A stretch of DNA of 18,568 nucleotides, from the NCBI GenBank assembly GCA_021814855.1, contig JAKAHQ010000002.1, positions 1 through 18,568 of the forward strand. The letters are read 5' to 3'. Of the stretch, positions 8,259 through 18,079 are shown one piece after another. A program made the translations under genes and the position numbers. This stretch comes from Bacteroidota bacterium (GTDB lineage Bacteria; Bacteroidota; Ignavibacteria; Ignavibacteriales; Melioribacteraceae). Each line of letters opens with the position of its first letter. Position 1 is the first letter of the stretch. A model generated the notes under the pieces. That model was given only the letters and a program-made list of their open reading frames with translations, ran no database searches and was not told the DNA's origin.

Positions 8259-11141
8259 TTGAAAAAATTTTTTATAATTAGTTTAGCTGCTTTGTTAATT
8301 ACCGGTAATTGTTATTCGCAGGGCATAGAAGGATATGAATATATTTCTCCGGTGCCGAACTCTATGCTCGTGTCTAAGAACACCAACCTGATAATTCGTT
8401 ACGGCGGAAAAATAGACCGGCAGTCAATCGCTTTGCCAAACAGAATTAATGTCGTTGGAGAAGAAAGCGGTTTTCATTCTTATAATCTATTACTGTCCGA
8501 TGATAACGCGACGCTTGTTTTAAATTTAGATGTGCCGTTTCTGCCGGATGAACAAGTTAATGTTGTTTTCGATACCGATATTAAGACAATCTCCGGGCAA
8601 ACTTTACCTGCCATAAATTATTCATTCAAGATTTCGCCGATGATCGCGCCAGTTACAAGAGCGATAATTAAAGATGACGGCGAGGTAACGCTGAATAGTG
8701 AAAGTTCTCCTCTTCGTAAAACGGCGTCGATCGCTTCAGATTCAATTCCTTCGGACTTTCCTAAAATAAAAGTGAGTAATTCTGTTAATCCCACTGATGG
8801 TTATACTTTTATGACCACGGATGATATTATCCCGGGACTCGGTTATTATTTAATGATAATTAAAAATGACGGCACGCCGTTATGGTATAAAAAATTTGCC
8901 AATCATTATCCCACCGATTTCAGAATGCAGCCCAACGGCATGCTTTCGTACGCAGACATAAAAGAAGATTACTTCTTTGCTGGCGGAGGCGAATCTGTTT
9001 ATAAAGTAATGGATTCAACTTATACGGTTGTTGACTCATTTAAAACAGGCAACGGCTATGTTACCGATTCGCATGATTTTCAACTCTTGCCGAACGGCCA
9101 CGCGCTGCTTATTTCTTACGACTTGCAGATGGTGGACATGAGCAAAATTGTACCCAATGGAAAACCCGGCGCTTATGTTGCCGGTTCTATAATTCAGGAA
9201 TTGGACGCCGATAAGAATGTTGTTTTTCAATGGCGAACATGGGACTATATTCAAATCGACGAATCGTATTTTGATTTAACTCTTGCCGCTATGGATCCGA
9301 TGCATGCAAATGCCGTTGATGTGGACATCGACGGTAATCTCCTTGTTTCATTCAGGAATATTAGTCAGATAATAAAAATCAACCGTCAAACCGGCGAGAT
9401 AATGTGGCGTTTGGGAGGAAAGAAAAACCAGTTTACTTTTATTAACGAGCACGCGGAAAATGCGCCGCTTTATTTTTCACGGCCTCACGATATACGTTCG
9501 CTGTCCAACGGACACATAACTTTTTTTGATAATGGTCTCGATCATAAACCGGCTTATTCCCGCGCCGTAGAATATGAAATTGATACATTAAATAAAACCG
9601 CAACATTGGTTTGGGAATTTAAACATCCCAATAAGGTTTACGGAGCTACGCAGGGAGACGTGCAGAGATTACCTAACGGCAACACAATGATTGGCTGGGG
9701 GAGCGCAAGCAAAACAAATATTAATTGGCCGGCAGCAACGGAAGTTACTCCTTCCGGAGAAATTGTTTTCGAATTGATGTTCGAAAATAAAGGAATGTTG
9801 TCGTATCGCGCCTTGAAGTATCCGTGGAAGATGAACGCTAATACATCCCAAGTTACGGTGTATGAGTTGTGGAAAGGAAACGATTATACATTTAATAATG
9901 AATCCGACACCACTTATGCTTCGTTAAGATTAGATAACTTTTCTGGCTCGCCGTATAATTATGTCACTTTAACCTCCACGCAATTGGCCCCAGTGAATCC
10001 TCAGTTTACAGGGCAGGCTCCAATAGTTTTTAAAAAAAGAATTTATGTTGCAAGCGATCTTGTTGATATTAGCGGCAGCTTAAGTTTTAGAGCGGATAAA
10101 ATTGCCGGGCAGTATGATCCAAATGAAATTGTCGTCTATCATCGTAACACAGAAGGACATGGTCTGTTTGAACCGTTAGGTACAACTTATAACCCGGTAA
10201 CAAAAACTATCACCGCATCCATATCTGCATTTGGAGAATTTATTTTCGGTATCCCGCAGGGAAATTCGATTGCAAAAATACCAAAGCAATTAACCCCCGC
10301 AGATTCGTCATCGGTGAATCAAATTCTGCCGGTTAAATTCAGCTGGACTCCCAACGGTTATGTTAATTCGTACCGCTTGCAAATAGCGGATAATCCCCAG
10401 TTTGCCAACAGTATTATAGATATAGACAGCGTTAAGACTTCTGTTTTTGTAATGAACAGTGTAAATCCAAAATCAACTTATTACTGGCATGTGCAATCGA
10501 TAAATAACTCCGGTGCAAGCGGCTGGTCGCCCACTTTTTCATTTCACACAACGGCGCCGTTTATAAAAGTAATATCTCCAAACGGTGGCGAAAAAATTCA
10601 AAGAGGACTTCCGTTCTATATAAAATGGGAAGGTAATATAGATGATTCCGTTACGGTTGAATTGTATAAAGCCGGACAGTTCTTTCAAACTCTGGATACA
10701 ACCGTCAGCTCCGGTGTATATAGCTGGATGCCGAGCGTAAAATTACAAACCGGAACGGATTATGCAATCGAGATAAAAAGTTTAAAAGAAAAAACATTGT
10801 TTGATCTTAGCGATTCTGATTTTGAAATAATTGATACAACAACCACTAGTGTAGCGAATCAATTCAATTCTTTGCCTCTTAAATATAACCTGGAGCAAAA
10901 TTATCCCAATCCATTCAATCCAACAACGCAGATAAGATATTCTATAGCCAATGCCGGCATAGTTGCTCTTACAATTTTCGATGTTCTGGGAAGGCAAGTT
11001 GAAAAATTGTTCGAGGGCTACCGCGCAGCCGGTGTTTATACCGTCAATTTTGATGCGTCGCGTTTCTCTTCGGGAATTTACTTCTATAGAATAGAATGCA
11101 ATTCGTTCTCAAAGGTTAGAAAGATGCAGTTAATAAAATAA
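8259..11141 (+). CDS. T9SS-exported arylsulfotransferase (ASST)-like protein
   Basis: This 960-residue exported protein starts with TTG. The choice rests on a GGAG about 7 bp upstream and on the signal peptide (residues 1-20) starting exactly there. Residues about 28-127 look like a bacterial Ig-like domain. Residues about 170-525 form an arylsulfotransferase-type propeller, with repeated strands ending in PNG and candidate catalytic residues His272 (SHDF), His349 (MHANAVD), Arg366 (SFRN) and His410 (RPHD). Known ASST enzymes transfer sulfate between phenols through a sulfo-histidine, without PAPS. A fibronectin type III-like domain (about 678-766) and an Ig-like SPNGGE domain (about 770-858) follow. 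The C-terminus (about 874-960) is a type A T9SS sorting domain with NYPNPFNPTT, so the protein is probably secreted to the cell surface. Enzyme activity is not certain, because many ASST-fold proteins have no tested function. It lies 48 bp after the ROK genes. Confidence 0.85.
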   Translation: MKKFFIISLAALLITGNCYSQGIEGYEYISPVPNSMLVSKNTNLIIRYGGKIDRQSIALPNRINVVGEESGFHSYNLLLSDDNATLVLNLDVPFLPDEQVNVVFDTDIKTISGQTLPAINYSFKISPMIAPVTRAIIKDDGEVTLNSESSPLRKTASIASDSIPSDFPKIKVSNSVNPTDGYTFMTTDDIIPGLGYYLMIIKNDGTPLWYKKFANHYPTDFRMQPNGMLSYADIKEDYFFAGGGESVYKVMDSTYTVVDSFKTGNGYVTDSHDFQLLPNGHALLISYDLQMVDMSKIVPNGKPGAYVAGSIIQELDADKNVVFQWRTWDYIQIDESYFDLTLAAMDPMHANAVDVDIDGNLLVSFRNISQIIKINRQTGEIMWRLGGKKNQFTFINEHAENAPLYFSRPHDIRSLSNGHITFFDNGLDHKPAYSRAVEYEIDTLNKTATLVWEFKHPNKVYGATQGDVQRLPNGNTMIGWGSASKTNINWPAATEVTPSGEIVFELMFENKGMLSYRALKYPWKMNANTSQVTVYELWKGNDYTFNNESDTTYASLRLDNFSGSPYNYVTLTSTQLAPVNPQFTGQAPIVFKKRIYVASDLVDISGSLSFRADKIAGQYDPNEIVVYHRNTEGHGLFEPLGTTYNPVTKTITASISAFGEFIFGIPQGNSIAKIPKQLTPADSSSVNQILPVKFSWTPNGYVNSYRLQIADNPQFANSIIDIDSVKTSVFVMNSVNPKSTYYWHVQSINNSGASGWSPTFSFHTTAPFIKVISPNGGEKIQRGLPFYIKWEGNIDDSVTVELYKAGQFFQTLDTTVSSGVYSWMPSVKLQTGTDYAIEIKSLKEKTLFDLSDSDFEIIDTTTTSVANQFNSLPLKYNLEQNYPNPFNPTTQIRYSIANAGIVALTIFDVLGRQVEKLFEGYRAAGVYTVNFDASRFSSGIYFYRIECNSFSKVRKMQLIK

Positions 11142-11212
11142 CCCTTAATGAAAATGCTGGTCCAGGAATTTAGTCACTCTTAATAATTAAATACTTTTTC
11201 AAGGAAAAGATT

Positions 11213-13918
11213 ATGTGGAAAATAATTACAAGGAAAAGAATAACATTTCACTCCTTATTATGGTTTACACTGATTGTTATTTTCGGCAGTTCGGCTCTAT
11301 TTGCGGGAACAACCGGTAAGATAGCAGGCCGCATTCTTGACGCGGAAACAAAAGAAGCTGTAATAGGCGCCAGTGTAATGATAAAAGGAACAAACATGGG
11401 CGCAGCCACAGATGTTGAAGGGGATTACTACATCAATAATTTATCCCCCGGCAGGTATACATTAATTATAACCTCGGTTGGATATAATAAGGTAGTTGTA
11501 GAAAATGTTGTGGTTAATATCGATTTAACAACCCGCATAAATGCCAATTTAACATCAACGGCGGTGAGTGTTGGCGAAGTTGTTGTGCAGGCAAAGCGCC
11601 CGATGATTACAAAAGATTTAACTGCTTCCAGCGCAATTGTATCGTCGGAAGAAATAAAGCTGATGCCCGTGGAAAATATTCACCAGGTAATTAACCTGCA
11701 GGCCGGTGTTGTTGACGGACACTTCCGCGGAGGCAGAGCCGGCGAAGTATCATACCTGGTAGACGGTGTATCGGTTACCGACGTGTTCAGCGGAGATATG
11801 TCTGTTGAAGTTGAAAACAGCGCCGTGCGGGAAATGGAAGTTATCAGCGGAACATTTAACGCAGAGTACGGACAGGCAATGTCCGGCATTGTAAATATTG
11901 TAACCAAGGACGGCAGCAGTAAATACGAAGGCAATGTATCTGCTTACCTTGGAAATTATTATACAAGGCACACCGATATTTTTGAGCACATGGATAAAAT
12001 CAATCCATTAAAGAATGTTGACGCACAGGTAACCTTGAGCGGACCGACAAAGATTTTGGATAATCTTACTTTTTTCATGACGGGCAGATATTATAGAAAT
12101 GACGGATACGAGTACGGACAAAAAATTTACAACACAACGGATAACCGCCCGGTATTTCCGAATCCCCAAAATCAAAATGTGTGGATAGACAGTCCTTCGG
12201 GCGACGGTTCCTGGGTAGCCATGAATCCCAACATCAAAAAATCTTTTATGGCAAAAATAACTTACGGCTTTTCCGATTGGAAATTCAGTTACAGCTTTTC
12301 CTGGGATGATAACTGGAATAAATATTACAACCACGCCTACAAGTGGACGCCCGACGCGATCAAAAATAATTATAGAACAAACAACGTAAACAATCTGCAA
12401 ATTTCTTATTTGCCAAGCCAGAGTACGTTTATATCTTTAAAGTTTTCATCAAATTTGTACAAGTACTGGGGTTATCTGTATCAAGACGAGTATGATTCCC
12501 GTTACGTAGATCCCACACAAGGTACGCCTTACTCCAGCTATACCTTTAATCAAGGCGGAAATGAATATGATAGGTACAGCCGTTACACATATACAAACCT
12601 TGCCCAGTTCTCAATTGAGTCGCAGGTGAACAAACATCATAAGGTTAAATTGGGTAGCGAGCTAAGATTGCATGAACTATTCGACAGCTACAAAGAAATA
12701 AGAAATTTAACGGAAGGACAATTGGACTCGACTGGCGCGGCAATTTTTACTTTAGGTTATTCGGAGCCGAATACAAAATACAATCAAACTTATATACGCA
12801 GGCCGTACGAATTCTCCGCTTATATCCAGGACAAGATGGAATACGACATAATGATTATCAATGCCGGCATTCGTTTCGACTATTTCAATCCCAATACAAC
12901 TTTGCCTGTAGATATAAGAAATCCATTGGCAAATCCTAATTTTCCGCACGCAAACGAGTGGAGAGCAGCAGCAACAGATTATCAAGTTAGTCCGCGGTTC
13001 GGAGTTTCATTCCCAATTTCGGATAAAGGCGCAATTCACTTTTCCTATGGTCACTTTTTCCAGATACCATCGTTCAGCAACCTGTACAGCAATTACAAAT
13101 ATTTAATCGATCAGACTACATCGTTGTCGTCAACGGTAGGCAACCCGGAACTTAAAGCGCAGAAGACGGTAAAGTATGAACTCGGATTGCAGCAAGTTCT
13201 CTTTCCCGATGTTTCTATAGATGTTTCTTTCTACTACAGCGACATAAGAAATCTCTTGGGAATGGAAATTCTTAAAACTTACGAAGGATTCTTATTCGGC
13301 AGGTTTATAAACAGGGACTACGGAAACGTAAAGGGATTGGTCTTAACTCTCGATAAACGCTTTGCTGATTTCTTCTCCGCCAAGATTGATTATACCTACC
13401 AGATTGCACAAGGCAACGCGTCGGACCCGATGCAGAATTTTTACAACAATCAAGCCGATCCACCGGTAGAGGCAAATAAAAAAGTTGTTCCGCTCGATTG
13501 GGATCAGACGCACACGCTAAATATTTCCGTGACCGTCGGCGATCCTTCGGATTGGACTGCAGGTTTAATTATGAGCTACGGCAGCGGCGATCCTTATACC
13601 GTAGAACCGCGTTACACAAACGGACTTCGATTTGAAAATCAAGGACGAAAACCAAGTACGCTAAACGTCGACTTGAAAGCGAATAAAGTATTTAAAGTTT
13701 TTGGAATAGACGTAAACACATTCTTGCTTGTGTATAATCTGTTCGACATAAAGAACGAGTACGGAGTCAGCGCTTCGACCGGCAGAGCGGGAGTAGATTT
13801 GGATACTCAATTTGCGGGAACAATAATTGGCGCGAATACAATAGAGCAGTTTCTAAAAAATCCGGCAGATTATTCCGCGCCGCGAAGAATAAGCGTTGGT
13901 GTGAATGTTAACTTCTAA
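11213..13918 (+). CDS. TonB-dependent outer membrane receptor, CarboxypepD_reg-like
   Basis: This 901-residue TonB-dependent receptor would form a 22-strand outer membrane barrel for energised uptake of a large substrate. A signal peptide with a somewhat long n-region covers residues 1-31. A carboxypeptidase regulatory-like domain (about 34-118) carries the typical GYYxI-like DYYINNLSPGRYTL pattern. The plug domain (about 122-234) includes VVVQAKRP, YLVDGVSVTD (181-190) and EYGQAMSGIVNIVTK (218-232). The remaining residues are rich in aromatic beta strands and end in VNVNF, the expected terminal aromatic for outer membrane insertion. An AAGGAAAAG ribosome site precedes the ATG. It is close in architecture to SusC-like proteins but is shorter than typical ones, and no SusD lipoprotein gene follows. 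An exported 1018-residue protein follows after 35 bp instead. The substrate is unknown. Confidence 0.92.
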   Translation: MWKIITRKRITFHSLLWFTLIVIFGSSALFAGTTGKIAGRILDAETKEAVIGASVMIKGTNMGAATDVEGDYYINNLSPGRYTLIITSVGYNKVVVENVVVNIDLTTRINANLTSTAVSVGEVVVQAKRPMITKDLTASSAIVSSEEIKLMPVENIHQVINLQAGVVDGHFRGGRAGEVSYLVDGVSVTDVFSGDMSVEVENSAVREMEVISGTFNAEYGQAMSGIVNIVTKDGSSKYEGNVSAYLGNYYTRHTDIFEHMDKINPLKNVDAQVTLSGPTKILDNLTFFMTGRYYRNDGYEYGQKIYNTTDNRPVFPNPQNQNVWIDSPSGDGSWVAMNPNIKKSFMAKITYGFSDWKFSYSFSWDDNWNKYYNHAYKWTPDAIKNNYRTNNVNNLQISYLPSQSTFISLKFSSNLYKYWGYLYQDEYDSRYVDPTQGTPYSSYTFNQGGNEYDRYSRYTYTNLAQFSIESQVNKHHKVKLGSELRLHELFDSYKEIRNLTEGQLDSTGAAIFTLGYSEPNTKYNQTYIRRPYEFSAYIQDKMEYDIMIINAGIRFDYFNPNTTLPVDIRNPLANPNFPHANEWRAAATDYQVSPRFGVSFPISDKGAIHFSYGHFFQIPSFSNLYSNYKYLIDQTTSLSSTVGNPELKAQKTVKYELGLQQVLFPDVSIDVSFYYSDIRNLLGMEILKTYEGFLFGRFINRDYGNVKGLVLTLDKRFADFFSAKIDYTYQIAQGNASDPMQNFYNNQADPPVEANKKVVPLDWDQTHTLNISVTVGDPSDWTAGLIMSYGSGDPYTVEPRYTNGLRFENQGRKPSTLNVDLKANKVFKVFGIDVNTFLLVYNLFDIKNEYGVSASTGRAGVDLDTQFAGTIIGANTIEQFLKNPADYSAPRRISVGVNVNF

Positions 13919-13953
13919 AAGTACAGTGAAGATTTTATAAAACGGAGTTTCTA

Positions 13954-16900
13954 ATGAAGAAAAAAGTATTTATTCTAATTTCATTCTTCCTTGTTGTAAA
14001 CGTTCTGCATGCTCAATCGGAAGAGCAGCGGCAGAAATATTTGCAGGAACCTTTTGGTGATAAAACATATAGGAAGAAAGGTATTCTTGACGGAAACCTG
14101 GTTCGAACATTATTTTCCAATGATGGCCAACTTGGCACCTGGCCGGATCGCCCTTCCGGTGAGTGGCCCAAAGGAACCGGGCACAATTATATAGACGGCT
14201 GTACGCCGATTGTCTCTGCGGCGGTTGTTGCCCCGGGCAATGGACAGGTAGTTCATCCGGCACAGACATCATACAGAGAACAAGTAGATTTTAATCCGAC
14301 GACCGGTGAATTGTGGGTAATGGAACCGCTACCTGGTTATGCTGCGGCAAGCTCGGAAGAACCTGCATTAAGTACAAAACCAAAGACCTGGCCGAGCACC
14401 TGGCCAACGTCTTTGATGAATATTGATGCGAGCTGGAACGGTTACTGGTACGGATATTTTGGCCGAGGCGTTCAAAATGCCGATCTTGAAACTTACTATG
14501 TAATGGATGACTCGCGCGATCAAGAATTCTGGCGTATGCCTTATTCATATGTTCCTGTTGCCGCTCAACCGGATCGAGGCGGATTAGGCATTAGAGAAGA
14601 GGTGCGTGGTTTTCAATGGTCTCATGTGTTGGCGGAAGATATAATCTTTTTCCATTATGATATAGTCAACCTGGCCGATATCAGTTACGATACAACTTAC
14701 TTTGGATTTTACTGCGACACCGGAGTGGGCGGCGTTGATGACGGCGGCGATGACTGCGCATCCTACAACACCAAACTTGATATTGCTTATGCTTACGATG
14801 CCGACGGCGTTGCCCCTCCCGGTAACTGGAAAACCGGTTATGTGGGTTATGCATTTTTGGAATCTCCCGGCAACGGATTTGACGGCATCGATAACGACGA
14901 AGACGGAATGGTTGATGAAAGAAGAGACGATAATATAGATAATGATCACGATTGGGTGCCTTATACGGATTTGAATCACAATGGCAAATGGGATCCTGGC
15001 GAACCGCTGAACGATGATCTTGGTAAAGACGGCGTTGGTCCTTACGATCCTCAATACAAAGGTCCGGATGAAGGCGAAGGCGATGGAGTTCCCACACACG
15101 GCGAACCCAACTTTGATGAAACCGATAAAGATGAATCCGATCAAATCGGTTTAACAAGCTTGGTAATTGAAAGACTTTCCAACACCGGACCGAACGCCAT
15201 CTGGCCAAAGAACGATGAAGCTGTATGGAAGAAATTTAATTACGGAACGTTCGATACATCCTTAACAAAATCAAATATACAAATACTGTTCGGTTCGGGT
15301 CCGTTTCCTTTGAAGCATGATTTAAGAGAAAGGTTTTCTACGGCTTTGGTTTTAGGTTCGGACTACGAGGATATGTTGTTTAATAAAGAAACGGTACAGG
15401 CAATTTATAATGCAAATTATAATTTCTCCAAACCTCCGTTGAAGCCAACCTTAACCGCGGTAGCCGGCGATAAAAAAGTATATCTCCATTGGAATGATGT
15501 AGCCGAAAAATCGTACGACAACTTTTTACGTAAATTCGATTTTGAAGGCTATCTATTATATAGAAGCCAAGAGCCGGAATTCAACGACATTAAAGTTATT
15601 ACCGACTCGAAGGGTGAAACAAAATATTGGAAACCGATTGCCCAGTTTGATTTGAAAGACGGTATTACAGGTCCGGACCCTATCGGAATAAACGGCGCCC
15701 ACTTTTGGAGAGGAAACGATTCCGGCTTACAACATTCGTACGTAGATACAACGGTTACCAACGGCTCAACTTATTATTATGCTTTGGTTGCTTACGATCA
15801 AGGCGATCCGAATTATGGTACGAAAGGATTGATACCAACCGAAAATACAAAAATAATAACGCAGGATTTTTCCGGTTCGGTAACATTTGTCGATATAAAC
15901 TGCGCGGTAGTAAAGCCAAATGCGCCGGTAGCCGGTTATGTAGCTCCGCAAATATCGGGTGACCTAACAAAAGTAGCGCAGGGAATCGGAACGGGTAAAA
16001 TTAATTTAGTGGTGCTAAGTCCAAATGAAATTGCAGACGGCGCAACTTACAAAGTTAATTTCTTATCGAGCGGAACGAGTTCGAGATACAAGACAACTCA
16101 ATGTTCAATTACAAAAAGTATAAACGGTACAGAAACAACTGCAATTGCAACTATAGATTCGTCAAACTTTGGAAGCGAAAACTTTACTTCGCCGTTCGAC
16201 GGCATTGTGGTATCTGTCTCCAATGATACAACGGGAGTAATAAAATCTCAGGGATGGGTAAAAGGATATTCAAATGTTGACATGGCGGTAGTTCCCGATG
16301 CGAGCTCTCCGACCAGGAATATTGCATGGCCTTCGGATTATGAAATTGAATGGCTGCCGGAAGGACAAACCGTAAAAACACCTTTCACAAAGAAAGATAT
16401 TCCGGTAAAGGTACGTAACATAACGCGGGGAGAAGACGTGCAAGCCGAACTGTTTGATAACGACAATAACGGTTTGTTTAACCTTGGAGATGACTTGGTA
16501 ATAATCGAATATGAAAACGGTCAGTTCCGTTTAACCTGGAAAGTAGAATATAGGGTGCCGAGCGCACCGGTGTATGTAGCGCCTAAGCCGGGCGATATAT
16601 ACCGCTTTACAACTTCGAAACCGTTTTATCAAGGAGATTATTTCCAGTTTTCAACAAGCAGCGGAAAAGTTGACAAGAAGGCGGCTCAAAATTCTTTGAA
16701 TAAAATAGCCGTGGTGCCGAATCCTTATATAAGCGCAAATGCCTGGGAAGTAAGAAACCTCAATCAGTCCGGCCGCGGCGAACGCCGTGTGGATTTTATT
16801 CATCTTCCGCAGACATGTACTATAAGAATTTATACGGTGTCGGGGCAATTAGTTAAGACGCTGGAAAAAGAAGGCGGTACAACGGATGGGACTTTATCCT

Positions 16901-17010
16901 GGAATCTAACCACCGAAGACGGAATGGATCTGGCTTACGGGCTGTATATCTTTCATGTAGATGCGCCGAATATTGGTTCGTTCATCGGCAAATTTGCGGT
17001 AATCAAATAG
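13954..17010 (+). CDS. Large exported protein with acidic Ca-binding-like segment, FN3-like domain and divergent T9SS sorting domain
   Basis: I do not recognise a named family for this 1018-residue protein. A clear signal peptide (residues 1-20, ending HAQ) shows export. The N-terminal half is rich in Trp, Tyr and Gly. Residues 308-395 are strongly acidic and include DGIDNDEDGMVDE, a thrombospondin type 3-like pattern, and DLNHNGKWDPGE (339-350), which resembles an EF-hand/dockerin loop, so calcium binding is likely. A fibronectin type III-like domain follows at about 497-620. The last 104 residues (about 915-1018), with VVPNPY, IYTVSGQLVKTL and GLYIFHV, resemble a T9SS type A sorting domain but lack the classical NYPNPFNP start. 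A GGAG ribosome site precedes the ATG. Its position between a TonB-dependent receptor and a PorV-like protein suggests a surface partner of the receptor, perhaps playing the part of SusD (inference). Confidence 0.88.
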   Translation: MKKKVFILISFFLVVNVLHAQSEEQRQKYLQEPFGDKTYRKKGILDGNLVRTLFSNDGQLGTWPDRPSGEWPKGTGHNYIDGCTPIVSAAVVAPGNGQVVHPAQTSYREQVDFNPTTGELWVMEPLPGYAAASSEEPALSTKPKTWPSTWPTSLMNIDASWNGYWYGYFGRGVQNADLETYYVMDDSRDQEFWRMPYSYVPVAAQPDRGGLGIREEVRGFQWSHVLAEDIIFFHYDIVNLADISYDTTYFGFYCDTGVGGVDDGGDDCASYNTKLDIAYAYDADGVAPPGNWKTGYVGYAFLESPGNGFDGIDNDEDGMVDERRDDNIDNDHDWVPYTDLNHNGKWDPGEPLNDDLGKDGVGPYDPQYKGPDEGEGDGVPTHGEPNFDETDKDESDQIGLTSLVIERLSNTGPNAIWPKNDEAVWKKFNYGTFDTSLTKSNIQILFGSGPFPLKHDLRERFSTALVLGSDYEDMLFNKETVQAIYNANYNFSKPPLKPTLTAVAGDKKVYLHWNDVAEKSYDNFLRKFDFEGYLLYRSQEPEFNDIKVITDSKGETKYWKPIAQFDLKDGITGPDPIGINGAHFWRGNDSGLQHSYVDTTVTNGSTYYYALVAYDQGDPNYGTKGLIPTENTKIITQDFSGSVTFVDINCAVVKPNAPVAGYVAPQISGDLTKVAQGIGTGKINLVVLSPNEIADGATYKVNFLSSGTSSRYKTTQCSITKSINGTETTAIATIDSSNFGSENFTSPFDGIVVSVSNDTTGVIKSQGWVKGYSNVDMAVVPDASSPTRNIAWPSDYEIEWLPEGQTVKTPFTKKDIPVKVRNITRGEDVQAELFDNDNNGLFNLGDDLVIIEYENGQFRLTWKVEYRVPSAPVYVAPKPGDIYRFTTSKPFYQGDYFQFSTSSGKVDKKAAQNSLNKIAVVPNPYISANAWEVRNLNQSGRGERRVDFIHLPQTCTIRIYTVSGQLVKTLEKEGGTTDGTLSWNLTTEDGMDLAYGLYIFHVDAPNIGSFIGKFAVIK

Positions 17011-17023
17011 CGTTGGAGTGAAT

Positions 17024-18049
17024 ATGAAAAGAATAAAAATAATATTATTGATATTGATTGCATTCGGATCAATCAGCGCGCAAACCTATGTCTCGGATGT
17101 TTCTAAAAGAGGAACAACAGCCGCGCCGTTTCTAAACATAAGTCAGGGTGCAAGAGCTTCTGCAATGGGAAGCGCATTTGTAGCCGTTGCGGACGATCCC
17201 AGCGCTATATTTTGGAACCCTGCCGGTATAGCCAGAATTCCAAACGGCTCCGTGATATTCGACCATACAAATTGGATTGCGGACATTAATTATAATTATT
17301 TGGCCACTACTTACAACTTGGGAAATTTAGGAGCTGTTGGTATTAGCTTTCTTTCTTCGGCAATAGATGATATGCCGGTTAGAACAATTGAAAGTCCGGA
17401 AGGAACAGGAGAAACATTCGGTGTAACCGATGCGATGTTCTCCGTTGCCTACGCAATAAATTTAACCGACAATTTTGCAATCGGTTTTAATCCGAAATTT
17501 GTCATGCAGAAAATATGGCGAACATCGGCAACTGCAGTAGCAATCGATATGGGTGTAATTTACCGAACTCCGTTTGATGGAATAATGCTGGCTATGTCAA
17601 TCTCCAACTTTGGAACTAAGATGAAGCTGGAGGGAACATCGGCATTGGTATTGTATGATCCTGATCCGAACAGCACAGGCAACAACGGCCAAATTCCGGC
17701 TTACCTTCAAACAGATGAATGGGAATTACCGCTAAACTTCAGAGTCGGTTTATCTTATGAACCGTTTAAAAATGAAATGCACAAATTACTTGTAGCAATT
17801 GATGCGTTGCACCCGGCGAATGATTACGAAAGCGTTAACGTCGGCGCAGAGTACGGATTTAGAGACGTGTTCTTTATAAGAGGAGGATATAAGTCATTAT
17901 TCCTAAAAGATTCGGAAGAATCTTTTACTCTTGGAGCCGGAGTGAAACAAACATTTATCGGCAACGTTGCTATTAAGATAGATTACACTTACGGAGATTT
18001 CGGCAGACTTAAAAACTATCAGAAAATTTCGGTCGGTATAGACTTCTAG
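17024..18049 (+). CDS. PorV/PorQ-family outer membrane protein
   Basis: This 341-residue outer membrane beta-barrel protein is of the PorV/PorQ family, related to FadL-type barrels. PorV is a component of the type IX secretion system that shuttles T9SS substrates to surface attachment. A signal peptide covers residues 1-19, ending in SAQ. The hallmark segment GARASAMGSAFVAVADDPSAI (42-62) followed by FWNPAGIA (63-70) is present, then alternating barrel strands, ending in VGIDF with a terminal Phe. I chose the ATG at 17024 because a TTGGAG ribosome site lies at the right distance; a GTG at 17018 overlaps that site. The gene begins 13 bp after the previous stop, so the two are translationally close. 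Genomes of this group carry several PorV-like paralogues, and this one, tied to the receptor and its exported partner, may serve those specific cargos (inference) and need not be the general PorV. Confidence 0.88.
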   Translation: MKRIKIILLILIAFGSISAQTYVSDVSKRGTTAAPFLNISQGARASAMGSAFVAVADDPSAIFWNPAGIARIPNGSVIFDHTNWIADINYNYLATTYNLGNLGAVGISFLSSAIDDMPVRTIESPEGTGETFGVTDAMFSVAYAINLTDNFAIGFNPKFVMQKIWRTSATAVAIDMGVIYRTPFDGIMLAMSISNFGTKMKLEGTSALVLYDPDPNSTGNNGQIPAYLQTDEWELPLNFRVGLSYEPFKNEMHKLLVAIDALHPANDYESVNVGAEYGFRDVFFIRGGYKSLFLKDSEESFTLGAGVKQTFIGNVAIKIDYTYGDFGRLKNYQKISVGIDF

Positions 18050-18079
18050 ATAATAAATTAAAATAGTTGTACCTCCTTC

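Noticed and set aside
14584..15208. Long minus-strand open frames of 175 and 186 codons, one rich in Arg/His and one in Ile/Val
   Set aside because: They lie opposite the Asp/Glu/Gly-rich segment of the exported 1018-residue protein, and their composition is the mirror of its codons. The + strand frame has a signal peptide and recognisable domains.
13954..17010. Interpretation of the 1018-residue protein as a SusD homologue
   Set aside because: It has no lipobox cysteine after the signal peptide, is about twice the usual SusD length, and carries FN3-like and sorting-type domains that SusD proteins lack.
17018..17023. GTG start for the PorV-like protein
   Set aside because: It falls inside the TTGGAG ribosome site that fits the ATG at 17024.
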